The notes below the pieces were generated by a model. That model ran no database searches. It saw nothing but the letters and a program-made list of their open reading frames with translations, and was not told the DNA's origin. Made by a program: the position numbers and the translations under genes. From positions 434,001 to 498,000 of the forward strand of contig NZ_CP095078.1 of assembly GCF_022919075.1 (NCBI RefSeq): a stretch of 64,000 bases of DNA. Reading direction: 5' to 3'. The number at the start of each line of letters is the position of its first letter. Position 1 is the stretch's first letter. The stretch comes from Nocardioides sp. W7 (lineage in GTDB: Bacteria; Actinomycetota; Actinomycetes; Propionibacteriales; Nocardioidaceae). Below are positions 1 through 8,433 of this stretch, piece after piece.

Positions 1-1
1 C

Positions 2-1168
2 CTCACCGAGCAGCTCCGGGCCTGGGGGCTGGAGCCGGTCGCCGTCGCCTCGTCCGACGAGGCGTTCGCGACGCTGCGCGAAGGCCTGCGCAGCAACCGC
101 CCCTACGCCCTGGCGATCCTCGACGTGATGATGCCCGGCACCGGCGGTCTCGAGCTGACCCGCCGGATCCGCGCCGACGCCGACCTCGAAGACCTCCGGT
201 TGCTGCTGCTCTCCTCCGACCACCACGTCGGACGCCGCGCCGCGGCGGAGTGCGGCGCCGACGGCTCGCTGAGCAAGCCCGTTCAGCACTCCGAGCTGTA
301 CGACGCCCTGGTCTCGACCCTCGCCGCCGAGGTGCCCGACGGACCCGGATCCCAGCCGTCGACGAGCGCGCCGACGCTCGACATCCGGGTGCTCGTGGTC
401 GAGGACAACCCGGTCAACCAGCTGGTCGCCACCGGCCTGCTGGAGCACCTCGGCGCCTCCGTCGTCGTGGCCTCCGACGGCGTGGAGGCCACCTCGCAGC
501 TGGCCCACCCGCACGGCTTCGACGCCGTGCTCATGGACTGCCGGCTGCCGCGCATGGACGGCTTCGACGCGACCCGCGCCATCCGGGCCGCCGAGCCCGA
601 CGGCGGCCGGGTCCCCATCATCGCGATGACCGCCTCGGCGCTGGAGGGCGAGCGCGAGCGCTGCCTGGCCGCCGGCATGGACGACTTCCTCACCAAGCCC
701 GTCGACGCCAGCGCGCTCGAGCGGGTGCTGCGTCGCTGGACCGGCCCGCAGGTCGAGCCGCAGCCGCTGCCCGCGACCGCCGTGACCGCCCCGGCAGCCG
801 CGGCAGCCGCGGCTCCTGCCTCGGGGATGGTCCTCGACCCCGCCCGGGTCCGGATGCTCGACGAGCTCCGCAAGGACGGCGTCAGCTTCTTCGATCGCAC
901 GGCCGCCTCCTTCATCGGCCGCATCGACGAGCAGGTGCGCGCCATCCAGGAGGCGATCGAGGCCGGCGACGCCAACCGGGTCTTCACCTCCTCCCACCTG
1001 GTGAAGGGCAGCGCGCTCAACCTCGGCCTCCCCCTCGTCGCCGCCGCCGCGGCCGCCCTGGAGGTGCACGCCGAGGCCGGCCGCACCGACCGGACCGAGC
1101 CGCTGATGGCCGAGCTGCACCGCGAGGTCGGCCGAGCCGTCACGGCGCTCCGGAACGCGACGTCTTGA
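2..1168 (+). CDS. C-terminal part of a hybrid sensor kinase: REC-REC-Hpt (partial)
   Basis: The gene enters from outside the window; the frame is open from base 2. The visible 388 residues hold two receiver domains and a histidine phosphotransfer domain. Receiver 1 shows the phospho-acceptor Asp at visible residue 41 (ILDVMMPG) and Lys 92 (SKP). Receiver 2 shows VVEDNPVNQ, Asp 179 (LMDCRLPRMDG) and TKP. After an Ala/Pro linker the Hpt domain has the HxxKGS motif (SHLVKGSALNLG), with the phospho-accepting His near residue 332. In this family the missing N-terminus usually carries sensor, HisKA and ATPase domains, so this is probably a BarA-like phosphorelay kinase. Its stop overlaps the TTG start of the next gene (TTGA), so the two are co-transcribed. 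The input signal cannot be seen. Confidence 0.88.
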   Translation, partial: LTEQLRAWGLEPVAVASSDEAFATLREGLRSNRPYALAILDVMMPGTGGLELTRRIRADADLEDLRLLLLSSDHHVGRRAAAECGADGSLSKPVQHSELYDALVSTLAAEVPDGPGSQPSTSAPTLDIRVLVVEDNPVNQLVATGLLEHLGASVVVASDGVEATSQLAHPHGFDAVLMDCRLPRMDGFDATRAIRAAEPDGGRVPIIAMTASALEGERERCLAAGMDDFLTKPVDASALERVLRRWTGPQVEPQPLPATAVTAPAAAAAAAPASGMVLDPARVRMLDELRKDGVSFFDRTAASFIGRIDEQVRAIQEAIEAGDANRVFTSSHLVKGSALNLGLPLVAAAAAALEVHAEAGRTDRTEPLMAELHREVGRAVTALRNATS

Positions 1169-2403
1169 GCCTGCTCACGACCCGGTTCGAGGTCGTCGCC
1201 CGGCGCCGACCGGTCGACCTGGTGCTGCCCGGCGACCTGCCGCCCGCGCCGTACGCCGCCGTCACCGGAACCGATGGCCCGCTCACCCTCACCAGTGGCG
1301 CGGTCCAGATCACCGCCGGGTACGACGGCCGCGGCTGGCTCAGCGTGGACACCGGAGCGCGACGCCCGACCCGACACCGCGCCCGGCGACACGGCCGAGC
1401 GACCGCCCCCGTCGACGCACTGGGCCTGACGCTGACCGGCACCCAGGCGACGCTGCTCACCCGGGAGGACGACCGCTGGGTCGCCCGCGCCCGGGTCGAC
1501 CTGGAGGGCCGGGTCGACACGCGTGACGAGGAGTGGCTGGCCGGGCTGAGCGCCACCGGCGGCACCGCGGGCCGGTTCGGACAGCTGGGGCTGCGCGACC
1601 TGCGGCTGGTGACCCACGCCGACGGCTCGCCGTACCGCCTCGGCCGGGTGCTGCTGCTGACCGCCACCAGCGCGGGGCCGGGCTTCTTCGCGACCGCGCA
1701 CACCTCGGTGTGGTCGCTCGACCCGGACACCCTGGAGCTGGCGCACCGTGCCGACCTGTTCTTCCGCCGGCCCGACGCCCCCGGCGTGTTCGGCGACCAC
1801 GCCACGCACCTGGTCCGCGACGAGGGCCGCTGGCTGGTCGCCACCAGCAGCTGGGGCGACTTCGACAAGTCGCGCCCGGTGCGGGTGCTGCTGGCGTCGT
1901 CGACGGCCGACCTGTCGACGGGGGTGCACGTCCTCGACACCGAGGTGCTGGCGCTGCCCACCGACGGGCTCACCTCGGTCGCGGTCTGGGACCCGCACCT
2001 GGTCCGCATCGACGACGGCTGGCTGGTCGGGTACGTCAGCGCCCGCCGCTACTTCCGCTTCCACCCGGTCCTGGCCGGCGGGCCGACCCTCGACGAGCTG
2101 CGGCTGCTCGGCGCCGACGAGTCGCGCCGAGCGTGCGAGGGGACCACGCTGCACCGCGACCCGGTCTCGGGCGCCTGGCAGGTGCTGGCGAGCGACCGCC
2201 GTGGCGAGTACCCCGTCTACGACCTCTCCCTCACCCAGACCGGCCGCCTCGACGCGCCGTACCCCACGAACCTCCCCTGGCCGAGCGTCGTCCCCGTCGA
2301 CGACGGCTGGCTGATGATCGCGTTCAACGGCCAGGGGTACGGCGGCCGGATCGCCGGCTACGGCACCCACGGCGACGTCATCCTGATGCGCTCCACCCGT
2401 TGA
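1165..2403 (+). CDS. Hypothetical protein resembling a glycosidase-type beta-propeller
   Basis: This 412-residue protein starts at a TTG that overlaps the stop of the upstream kinase gene; no other start lies near the junction. The second half has spaced blocks such as WDPHLVRIDDGWLVGY, GTTLHRDP and PWPSVVPVDDGWLMIAF. These resemble blades of five-bladed propellers seen in GH43/GH32-like proteins or other exported propellers. I see no signal peptide and no clear catalytic triad, so enzymatic activity is unproven. Translational coupling to a sensor kinase suggests a linked role, but that is inference. The last three codons and the stop lie inside a 31-bp inverted repeat that probably ends the transcript. 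Confidence 0.72.
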   Translation: MSLLTTRFEVVARRRPVDLVLPGDLPPAPYAAVTGTDGPLTLTSGAVQITAGYDGRGWLSVDTGARRPTRHRARRHGRATAPVDALGLTLTGTQATLLTREDDRWVARARVDLEGRVDTRDEEWLAGLSATGGTAGRFGQLGLRDLRLVTHADGSPYRLGRVLLLTATSAGPGFFATAHTSVWSLDPDTLELAHRADLFFRRPDAPGVFGDHATHLVRDEGRWLVATSSWGDFDKSRPVRVLLASSTADLSTGVHVLDTEVLALPTDGLTSVAVWDPHLVRIDDGWLVGYVSARRYFRFHPVLAGGPTLDELRLLGADESRRACEGTTLHRDPVSGAWQVLASDRRGEYPVYDLSLTQTGRLDAPYPTNLPWPSVVPVDDGWLMIAFNGQGYGGRIAGYGTHGDVILMRSTR

Positions 2404-2479
2404 GTCGTGTCCCCTGACGGTTGAGTCCGGAGTTCCGGGCCCGCCGCCGACTCAACCGTCAGGGGACACGACTCAACGG
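2397..2479. terminator. 31-bp perfect inverted repeat plus an extra half copy
   Basis: Arms 2397-2427 and 2449-2479 are perfect reverse complements (ends CCGTTGAGTCG / CGACTCAACGG) separated by 21 bases. A further partial copy of the right arm follows to about 2503. The repeat lies between convergent genes and covers the stop of the upstream one. There is no T-run, so it is a hairpin terminator without a U-tail or another kind of intergenic repeat. Confidence 0.7.
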
Positions 2480-2500
2480 TCAGGGGACACGACTCGACCG

Positions 2501-3058
2501 TTAGTCGGTGACGGCGAGGAGGGGGCGGACGGCGGTGCGGGCGGCGTGGATGCGCGACTTCACGGTGCCGAGCGGGATGTCGAGCAGCGCCGCGATCTCG
2601 GCGTACTCCAGCTCCTGCACGTCGCGCAGCACCAGGGGCTCGATGAGCTCCGGGTGGGAGCTGCCGACGACGTCGAGCGCGTCCAGCAGGTCGAGGCGGC
2701 TGCCGGCGATCACGCTCGTGGTGCGCGGGTCGGGCGCGGTGGGGAGCTCGTCGCTGAGCCGCTCGGCGGCCCGCCGCCGCAGCGTGCGGTACGTCGAGCG
2801 CGCACTGTTGGACGCGACCGCGTGCAGCCAGGTGGTGAACCGGCTGCGCCCGCCGAACTGACCGATCTTCGTCGCCACGAGCAGCAGCGCGTCCTGGGTC
2901 GCCTCCTCGGCGTCCTCGGGGTAGAGCAGCATCCGCCCGCAGGTACGCCGGACCCGCGGCTGCACCTGGGCCAGCAGCTCCTCCAGCGCGGCGCGGTCAC
3001 CGCCGGCGGCCCGCAGCGCGAGCTCGTCGAGCTCGTCGGCTCCGAGGGCCTCGCTCAC
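2501..3058 (-). CDS. ECF-type RNA polymerase sigma factor
   Basis: This 185-residue sigma-70 family protein has region 2 (EDAEEATQDALLL, FTTWLHAVASN) and region 4 (LRDVQELEYAEIAALL, LGTVKSRIHAAR) and no region 1 or 3, as in ECF sigma factors. I chose the GTG at 3058 because a good Shine-Dalgarno (CGGAGG) lies 8 bases upstream; an in-frame ATG at 3106 would run into the divergent promoter. No anti-sigma gene is adjacent. Instead a Ser/Thr kinase gene is transcribed divergently, an arrangement known for kinase-linked ECF groups. The acidic DAEE residues of region 2.2 are present, unlike phosphorylation-activated EcfP of Vibrio, so control by phosphorylation is only a possibility. Confidence 0.9.
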   Translation of the reverse strand: MSEALGADELDELALRAAGGDRAALEELLAQVQPRVRRTCGRMLLYPEDAEEATQDALLLVATKIGQFGGRSRFTTWLHAVASNSARSTYRTLRRRAAERLSDELPTAPDPRTTSVIAGSRLDLLDALDVVGSSHPELIEPLVLRDVQELEYAEIAALLDIPLGTVKSRIHAARTAVRPLLAVTD

Positions 3059-3114
3059 GTGTCGACCTCCGAGAGTCGTCCGGTTGTCCACTGGCCTGCG
3101 GCACAATACCCACC

Positions 3115-4068
3115 GTGTCCCTCCCCGAGCGTCTCGGCCGCCTGGAGCGGGTCGAGCGGATCGGGGCCGGCGGGTTCGCGACGGTCTGGCTCTACCGCGA
3201 CACCGAGCTGGACTCCGACGTCGCCGTGAAGGCGCTCGCTGACAACTGGGCGCAGCGCCTCGACGTCCGCGAGCGGTTCCTGGAGGAGGCGCGCATCCTG
3301 CGCCGTGCCGACTCCGACCACATCGTCCGCGTGTACGACGTCGGCGAGGTCGACGCGACGCCGTACTTCGTGATGACCTACGCCGACCGCGGCACCCTGG
3401 CGACCCTGACGGAGGCCGGCCGGCCGCTCCCCGCGGGCCGAGTCGCCGACCTGGTGGCCCAGGCCGGCGCGGGGCTGGCCGTGCTGCACGAGCTGGGCAT
3501 CGTGCACCGCGACGTGAAGCCGCAGAACCTGCTGCTGCGCAGCGGCGGGAGTGGCGGTGACCGGGTGCTGGTGGCCGACCTCGGGGTCGCGAAGGCGATG
3601 CTGCACGCCAGCGGCCTCACCCAGGTGGTCGGCACGCCGGCGTACATGGCGCCGGAGCAGGTGAGCGGCATCGGCATCGACCGGCGGGCCGACGTGCACG
3701 CGCTCGGCGCGGTCGCCTACCAGCTGCTCACCGGGCGGCCGGCGCGCAGCACCACCCTCAGCGAGCTCCTGGACGCGACCCTCCCGGAGCCCCCGTCCTC
3801 GCTCGTCGAGGCGTCCCCGGCCATCGACGCCGTGCTGCTGCGGGCCCTCCAGCCGGACCCGGAGGACCGCTGGCCCGACATCCCGTCCTTCGTCGACGCG
3901 CTCCGCGCCGCCGTCGAGGAGCCGACCCCGCCGACCCGGATCACCGAACCGCCGGCGCCCGAGCCGCGGCCGACCGGGGCGCTGACCCCGGCGTTCATCC
4001 TGCTCCTGCTGCTTGTCCTGGGCGGCGCGTTCGCCGCGGCGTACGCCGTCACCGCGGCCCTCCGCTGA
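3115..4068 (+). CDS. Serine/threonine protein kinase with one C-terminal membrane helix
   Basis: This 317-residue PknB-like kinase has a glycine loop ([10 protein letters not shown], about residues 16-25), ATP-binding Lys 39 (VAVKAL), catalytic Asp 133 in HRDVKPQN, and metal-binding Asp 155 in DLG, with DLG replacing the usual DFG. The activation segment ends [10 protein letters not shown]. After a Pro-rich linker, residues about 293-315 form one membrane helix, and only two residues follow it, so there is no extracellular sensor domain. The GTG start has no Shine-Dalgarno; a CACAAT -10 element ends 7 bases before it, which suggests a leaderless mRNA. The divergent neighbour is an ECF sigma factor, a likely partner or target. 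Confidence 0.93.
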   Translation: MSLPERLGRLERVERIGAGGFATVWLYRDTELDSDVAVKALADNWAQRLDVRERFLEEARILRRADSDHIVRVYDVGEVDATPYFVMTYADRGTLATLTEAGRPLPAGRVADLVAQAGAGLAVLHELGIVHRDVKPQNLLLRSGGSGGDRVLVADLGVAKAMLHASGLTQVVGTPAYMAPEQVSGIGIDRRADVHALGAVAYQLLTGRPARSTTLSELLDATLPEPPSSLVEASPAIDAVLLRALQPDPEDRWPDIPSFVDALRAAVEEPTPPTRITEPPAPEPRPTGALTPAFILLLLLVLGGAFAAAYAVTAALR

Positions 4069-4171
4069 GCTCCGACGAGCATGTCCTAACCTGGTTGTGA
4101 CCCGCGCCACCCCTGCGGGCCAGCCCACGCCACACCACCTCGTGGCCACAACCGAACAGGCGGACACCACC

Positions 4172-5260
4172 ATGACCGTTCCCTCCAGTGACCCCTTCGA
4201 GCTCGGCCCCGAGCACGAGCAGGTCGTCTTCGCGAACGACCCGGCCAGCGGCCTGCGAGCGATCGTCGCGATCCACTCGACGGCCCTCGGGCCGGCCCTC
4301 GGCGGCACCCGCTTCCACCCGTATCCGTCGACCGACGCCGCCCTCCGCGACGTCCTGGACCTCTCCCGCGGGATGTCCTACAAGGCCGCGCTCGCCGGGC
4401 TCGACCTCGGCGGCGGCAAGGCCGTCATCATCGGCGACCCGCGCACCCTGAAGTCCGAGGCGCTGCTGCGCGCGTACGGCCGGTTCGTGCGGTCCCTCGG
4501 TGGGCGCTACCGCACGGCCTGCGACGTCGGGACCGACAGCGACGACATGGACCACATCGCCCGCGAGTGCGCCTTCGTCACCGGTCGTACGACGGCACAC
4601 GGCGGGGCGGGCGACAGCTCCGTGCTGACGGCGTACGGCGTCTTCGAAGGCATGCGCGCCGCGGCCGAGGCCGCCTGGGGCAGCACCTCGCTGGCCGGCC
4701 GCACGATCGGGGTGGCGGGCGTCGGCAAGGTCGGTCGGCACCTGGTGGGCCACCTGGTCGAGGAGGGGGCGGACGTCGTCGTCACCGACACCTGGCAGCC
4801 CGCGCTCGACCGGGTGCTCGAGGAGCACCCCGGTGTCCGGGTCGCCTCGTCGACGCAGGCCCTGGTCGCGGGCCCCCTCGACGTGTACGCGCCGTGCGCG
4901 CTCGGCGGTGCGCTCACCGACGAGGTGGTCGAAGCGCTCACGGCCCGCGTCGTCTGCGGCGCGGCGAACAACCAGCTCGCCCACCCGGGGATCGAGAAGT
5001 CGCTCGCCGACCGCGGGATCCTCTACGCGCCCGACTACTGCGTGAACGCCGGCGGCCTCATCCAGGTCGCCGACGAGCTCGATCCTGCCGGCTTCCGGTT
5101 CGACCGTGCCCAGCAGCGCGCCAGCCGCATCTACGACACGACCCGCGACGTGCTCGCGCTCGCCGTCCGCGACAGCGTGTCTCCTGCCCTCGCCGCCGAC
5201 CGGCTCGCCGAGGCGCGGATGCGCGACGTGGGCCGGTTGCGAGGGATCTGGATCAGCTGA
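4172..5260 (+). CDS. Glu/Leu/Phe/Val dehydrogenase (branched-chain amino acid type)
   Basis: This 362-residue protein catalyses NAD-dependent oxidative deamination of an amino acid, probably valine or leucine, to the 2-oxo acid. The dimerisation/catalytic domain shows [25 protein letters not shown] (Lys 71 and Lys 83 as substrate-binding and catalytic lysines) and [12 protein letters not shown]. The Rossmann domain carries GVAGVGKVG, then GAANNQLA and YCVNAGG. Length matches actinobacterial valine and leucine dehydrogenases. I took the ATG at 4172; a GTG at 4097 is in frame. A -10-like TAACCT at 4087-4092 would give a leader of about 70 bases. Substrate choice cannot be settled from sequence alone. 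Confidence 0.92.
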   Translation: MTVPSSDPFELGPEHEQVVFANDPASGLRAIVAIHSTALGPALGGTRFHPYPSTDAALRDVLDLSRGMSYKAALAGLDLGGGKAVIIGDPRTLKSEALLRAYGRFVRSLGGRYRTACDVGTDSDDMDHIARECAFVTGRTTAHGGAGDSSVLTAYGVFEGMRAAAEAAWGSTSLAGRTIGVAGVGKVGRHLVGHLVEEGADVVVTDTWQPALDRVLEEHPGVRVASSTQALVAGPLDVYAPCALGGALTDEVVEALTARVVCGAANNQLAHPGIEKSLADRGILYAPDYCVNAGGLIQVADELDPAGFRFDRAQQRASRIYDTTRDVLALAVRDSVSPALAADRLAEARMRDVGRLRGIWIS

Positions 5261-5310
5261 CTCCCACCGCGAGGCGGTCCGCTCGCGCGGACCGCCTCGA
5301 CGGGTGCGAG

Positions 5311-5499
5311 TCAGTCGCGCTGGGGTTCTGAGTAGTCCGACCACTTCTCGAGGACCTCAGGGTCCACCGGGTCGGATTCGGCGTGGTTCTCACCGCCGTG
5401 CAGCTCCTGCGCCAACTTCCCGAAGTCCGTCTCGTGAGTGCGGTACTTCAGGTCGCGTGCGACCTTCGTCTGCTTTGCCTTCGCTCGGCCGCGCCCCAT
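5311..5499 (-). CDS. DUF3073 family small basic protein
   Basis: This 62-residue protein begins MGRGRAKAKQTKVARDLKY, the hallmark of DUF3073, a short actinobacterial family of unknown function usually found next to purM, as here. The N-terminal half is strongly basic and the C-terminal half acidic. The ATG at 5499 is preceded by GAGGGGG as ribosome binding site; an upstream in-frame ATG at 5532 is less likely. A TAGCGT hexamer at 5580-5575 could be a separate promoter giving a leader of about 70 bases. The 142 bases between this gene and purM hold that promoter and no other gene. Confidence 0.88.
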   Translation of the reverse strand: MGRGRAKAKQTKVARDLKYRTHETDFGKLAQELHGGENHAESDPVDPEVLEKWSDYSEPQRD

Positions 5500-5574
5500 A
5501 GGGTCAGCCCCCTCGCACGTTGGCCGGGGCACAGTGGCTCCCGGGCTGGTCCTGAAGATTTGCTCGTGGGGGGA

Positions 5575-5580
5575 ACGCTA
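5575..5580 (-). promoter_or_regulatory. Candidate -10 element for the DUF3073 gene
   Basis: TAGCGT on the minus strand, about 75 bases before the ATG at 5499. No convincing -35 is seen. The predicted leader is G-rich but shows no riboswitch I recognise. Confidence 0.35.
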
Positions 5581-5641
5581 CCTGCTCGCTGGCTGTTCCC
5601 GCACACCGAGCCTCCCGAATCGCCGCGCGACCGGACGGAAA

Positions 5642-6724
5642 TCACCAACCGGAGTGTTGACCGATGAGCCGGACCCGGCCTCCGTCGGTGTCGGAGACGC
5701 TCACCTCGCCGGCCGCCCAGGCCCGGATCCCGAACCCGTCGAGCAGCGCAACCGCGGCGTCGACGTCCTCGGCCGGCATCATCGCGACCATCCCCACCCC
5801 GCAGTTGAGCGTCATCTCGAGGTCGGGCTGCGAGACGTTGCCGACCTGGCGGACCAGGTCGAAGATCGGCTGAGGCGTCCAGGTGGTGCGGTCCAGGGTC
5901 GCGGTCAGCTCGACCGGCAGCACCCGCTCCAGGTTGGCCGCGAGGCCGCCTCCGGTGATGTGCGACATCGCGTGGGTCGCCGTCCGGTCGGCGAGCGCCA
6001 GGCAGGCCTTGGCGTAGATCCGGGTCGGCGTCAGCAGCTCCTCGCCCAGCGAGCCGCCCAGCTCCGGGACGTTGCGGTCCAGGGCCCAGCCGGCCTTCTC
6101 GAGCAGCACGTGGCGCACCAGGGAGTAGCCGTTGGAGTGCAGCCCGCTGGCCGCCATCGCCACCACCACGTCGCCCGGTCGGACCCGGCCGGGGCCGAGC
6201 AGCCGGTCCGCCTCGACCACGCCGGTGGTCGCGCCGGCGACGTCGTACTCGTCGGGGGCCAGCAGGCCGGGGTGCTCGGCGGTCTCGCCGCCGACCAGCG
6301 CGCAGCCGGCCTCGACACAGGCCTCGGCGATCCCCTTGACGATGGCCGCGATCCGCTCGGGGACGACCTTGCCGGTGGCGATGTAGTCGGTCATGAACAG
6401 CGGCTCGGCGCCGCAGACGACCAGGTCGTCGACGACCATGCCGACCAAATCGAAGCCGATCGTGTCGTGGACGTCCATCGCCTGGGCGATCGCGACCTTC
6501 GTCCCGACGCCGTCGGTCGAGGTCGCCAGCAGCGGGCGCTTGTAGGCGAGCAGGGCCGAGGCGTCGAAGAGCCCGGCGAACCCGCCGAGGCCGCCGATCA
6601 TCTCGGGGCGGCGGGCCTTCTCGACCCAGCCCTTCATCAGGTCGATCGCCCGGTCGGCGGCGTGGATGTCGACACCCGCCTCGGCGTACGCGTTGGACCC
6701 GGGGGTGGGGGCGTCCTGGTTCAC
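5642..6724 (-). CDS. purM: Phosphoribosylformylglycinamidine cyclo-ligase (AIR synthetase)
   Basis: PurM converts FGAM and ATP to aminoimidazole ribotide, step five of purine synthesis. The 360-residue protein has the family landmarks YAEAGVDIHAADRAID, STDGVGTKVAIA, IGFDLVGMVVDDLVVCGAEPL, LVGGETAEHPG and ITGGGLAANLERVLP. Length is normal for a bacterial enzyme. The GTG start follows AAGGA with correct spacing. It lies 25 bases behind purF on the same strand, so purF-purM is an operon, as in many bacteria. The DUF3073 gene follows downstream. Confidence 0.97.
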   Translation of the reverse strand: MNQDAPTPGSNAYAEAGVDIHAADRAIDLMKGWVEKARRPEMIGGLGGFAGLFDASALLAYKRPLLATSTDGVGTKVAIAQAMDVHDTIGFDLVGMVVDDLVVCGAEPLFMTDYIATGKVVPERIAAIVKGIAEACVEAGCALVGGETAEHPGLLAPDEYDVAGATTGVVEADRLLGPGRVRPGDVVVAMAASGLHSNGYSLVRHVLLEKAGWALDRNVPELGGSLGEELLTPTRIYAKACLALADRTATHAMSHITGGGLAANLERVLPVELTATLDRTTWTPQPIFDLVRQVGNVSQPDLEMTLNCGVGMVAMMPAEDVDAAVALLDGFGIRAWAAGEVSVSDTDGGRVRLIGQHSGW

Positions 6725-6749
6725 GGGTTGTCCTTCGTCCGGGGGTGTC

Positions 6750-8303
6750 TCACGGGTTGTTGAGCACGGGCAGCGCGCGACCGTGGGTCGGCGACTTCAA
6801 GGTGGCCTCGAGGAGGTGCTTGCCGAGCAGCGACTCGTCGGGCAGCTCGACGGGGTACTCGCCGGTGAAGCAGGCCCGGCACAGCGAGTCCTTCGGCTGG
6901 CGGGTCGAGTCGACCATCCCGTCGAGGGAGATGTAGCCGAGGCTGTCGGCGCCGACACTGGCGGCGATCTCCGCGGGGGTCAGGCCGTTGGCGATCAGCT
7001 CGGCCCGGGTGGCGAAGTCGATGCCGTAGAAGCACGGCCACTTCACCGGCGGACTCGAGATGCGCACGTGGACCTCGAGGGCGCCGGCCTCGCGGAGCAT
7101 CCGGACCTGGGCGCGCTGGGTGTTGCCGCGGACGATGGAGTCGTCGACGACCACGATCCGCTTGCCCCGGATCATGTGGTCCAGCGCGTTGAGCTTGAGC
7201 CGGATGCCGAGCTGGCGCAGGGTCTGGCTCGGCTGGATGAAGGTGCGGCCGACGTAGGCGTTCTTGACGAAGCCCTGACCGAACGGGATGCCCGACTCCT
7301 CGGCGTACCCGGCCGCGGCCGGCGTGCCGGACTCGGGGACCGGGATGACCAGGTCGGCCTCGACCGGGAACTCGCGGGCCAGCTGGCGGCCCATCTCGAC
7401 CCGCGACTCGTGGACGCTGCGACCGCTGATGGTGGCGTCGGGGCGGGCGAGGTAGACGTACTCGAACACGCAGCCCTTGCGGTCGGGCTCGGCGAACTTG
7501 TGGGAGCGCAGGCCGTTCTCGTCGATGACGAGCATCTCGCCCGGCTCGACCTCGCGGACGACGCTGGCGCCGATGGTGGCGAGGGCGGCGTCCTCGGAGG
7601 CCACCACCCAGCCGCGGTCCAGCCGGCCCAGGACCAGCGGCCGGATGCCTTGGGGGTCGCGGGCGGCGTACAGGGTGTTCTCGTTCATCCACACGAAGCA
7701 GAACGCGCCACGCAGCAGCGGCAGCACCTCGAGCGCCCGCTGCTCCAGCGAGGTGTCGGGGTGGTGGGCGAGCAGGGCGGTGACCAGGCCGGTGTCGTTG
7801 GTGGAGGACTCCTGCGGCCGCGTGTGCAGGTCGAGCTCGTCCTTCGGGCCGGGGAGCTCCTCGACCATCTGCGACAGCTCGTGGGTGTTGATCAGGTTGC
7901 CGTTGTGACCGAGCGCGATGGAGCCGTCCGCGGTCGGGCGGAAGGTCGGCTGGGCGTTCTGCCAGGTGCTCGCGCCGGTCGTGGAGTAGCGCGAGTGGCC
8001 GATCGCCAGGTGGCCGTTGAGCGAGGCCAGCGTGGTCTCGTCGAACACCTGGGAGACCAGGCCCATGTCCTTGTAGACCAGGATCTGGCGGCCGTTGGAG
8101 ACCGCGATGCCCGCCGACTCCTGGCCGCGGTGCTGCAGCGCGTAGAGCCCGAAGTAGGTCAGCTTGGCGACGTCCTCCCCCGGCGCCCACACACCGAAGA
8201 CGCCGCAGGCGTCCTGCGGGCCCTGGTCCTGGGGATCGAGGGCGGCGGTGAGCCGGCCGTCCCCTCCCCTGCGTGAGCTGCCACTGCTGCTGAGGTACGG
8301 CAC
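6750..8303 (-). CDS. purF: Amidophosphoribosyltransferase
   Basis: PurF makes phosphoribosylamine from PRPP and glutamine, the committed purine step. With the GTG start at 8303 the protein has 517 residues. A 32-residue propeptide precedes the glutaminase nucleophile Cys 33 (DACGVFGVW), as in Bacillus-type enzymes. The PRPP loop is RIVVVDDSIVRGNT. Cysteines in KGCVFEY, WPCFYGID and SLCRACF match the four iron-sulfur ligands of the Bacillus enzyme. The start has no Shine-Dalgarno; a TACAGT -10 element ends 6 bases upstream, suggesting a leaderless mRNA. An ATG at 8308 is out of frame. purM follows after 25 bases; a sensor kinase gene diverges upstream. Confidence 0.96.
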   Translation of the reverse strand: MPYLSSSGSSRRGGDGRLTAALDPQDQGPQDACGVFGVWAPGEDVAKLTYFGLYALQHRGQESAGIAVSNGRQILVYKDMGLVSQVFDETTLASLNGHLAIGHSRYSTTGASTWQNAQPTFRPTADGSIALGHNGNLINTHELSQMVEELPGPKDELDLHTRPQESSTNDTGLVTALLAHHPDTSLEQRALEVLPLLRGAFCFVWMNENTLYAARDPQGIRPLVLGRLDRGWVVASEDAALATIGASVVREVEPGEMLVIDENGLRSHKFAEPDRKGCVFEYVYLARPDATISGRSVHESRVEMGRQLAREFPVEADLVIPVPESGTPAAAGYAEESGIPFGQGFVKNAYVGRTFIQPSQTLRQLGIRLKLNALDHMIRGKRIVVVDDSIVRGNTQRAQVRMLREAGALEVHVRISSPPVKWPCFYGIDFATRAELIANGLTPAEIAASVGADSLGYISLDGMVDSTRQPKDSLCRACFTGEYPVELPDESLLGKHLLEATLKSPTHGRALPVLNNP

Positions 8304-8433
8304 GCCATTACTGTACCGACGCGGCCCCCCAGATCCCGCTTCGCGGTGTCGAAGGTCACCGGAGTCACTCCCCGCGCCCGAGGGTTGGCCGTACCATCGA
8401 CCCTGCTCCCTTCCCGGCACCTCTGGAGGCCTC

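Noticed and set aside
283-2370. 695-codon minus frame opposite the hybrid kinase and propeller genes
   Set aside because: The plus strand carries clear receiver and Hpt motifs. The minus frame is low-complexity and is open only because of codon alignment in GC-rich DNA.
5500-5641. Riboswitch in the leader of the DUF3073 gene
   Set aside because: The leader is G-rich, but I could not match it to the cores of known classes or see a terminator or ribosome-site-masking stem.
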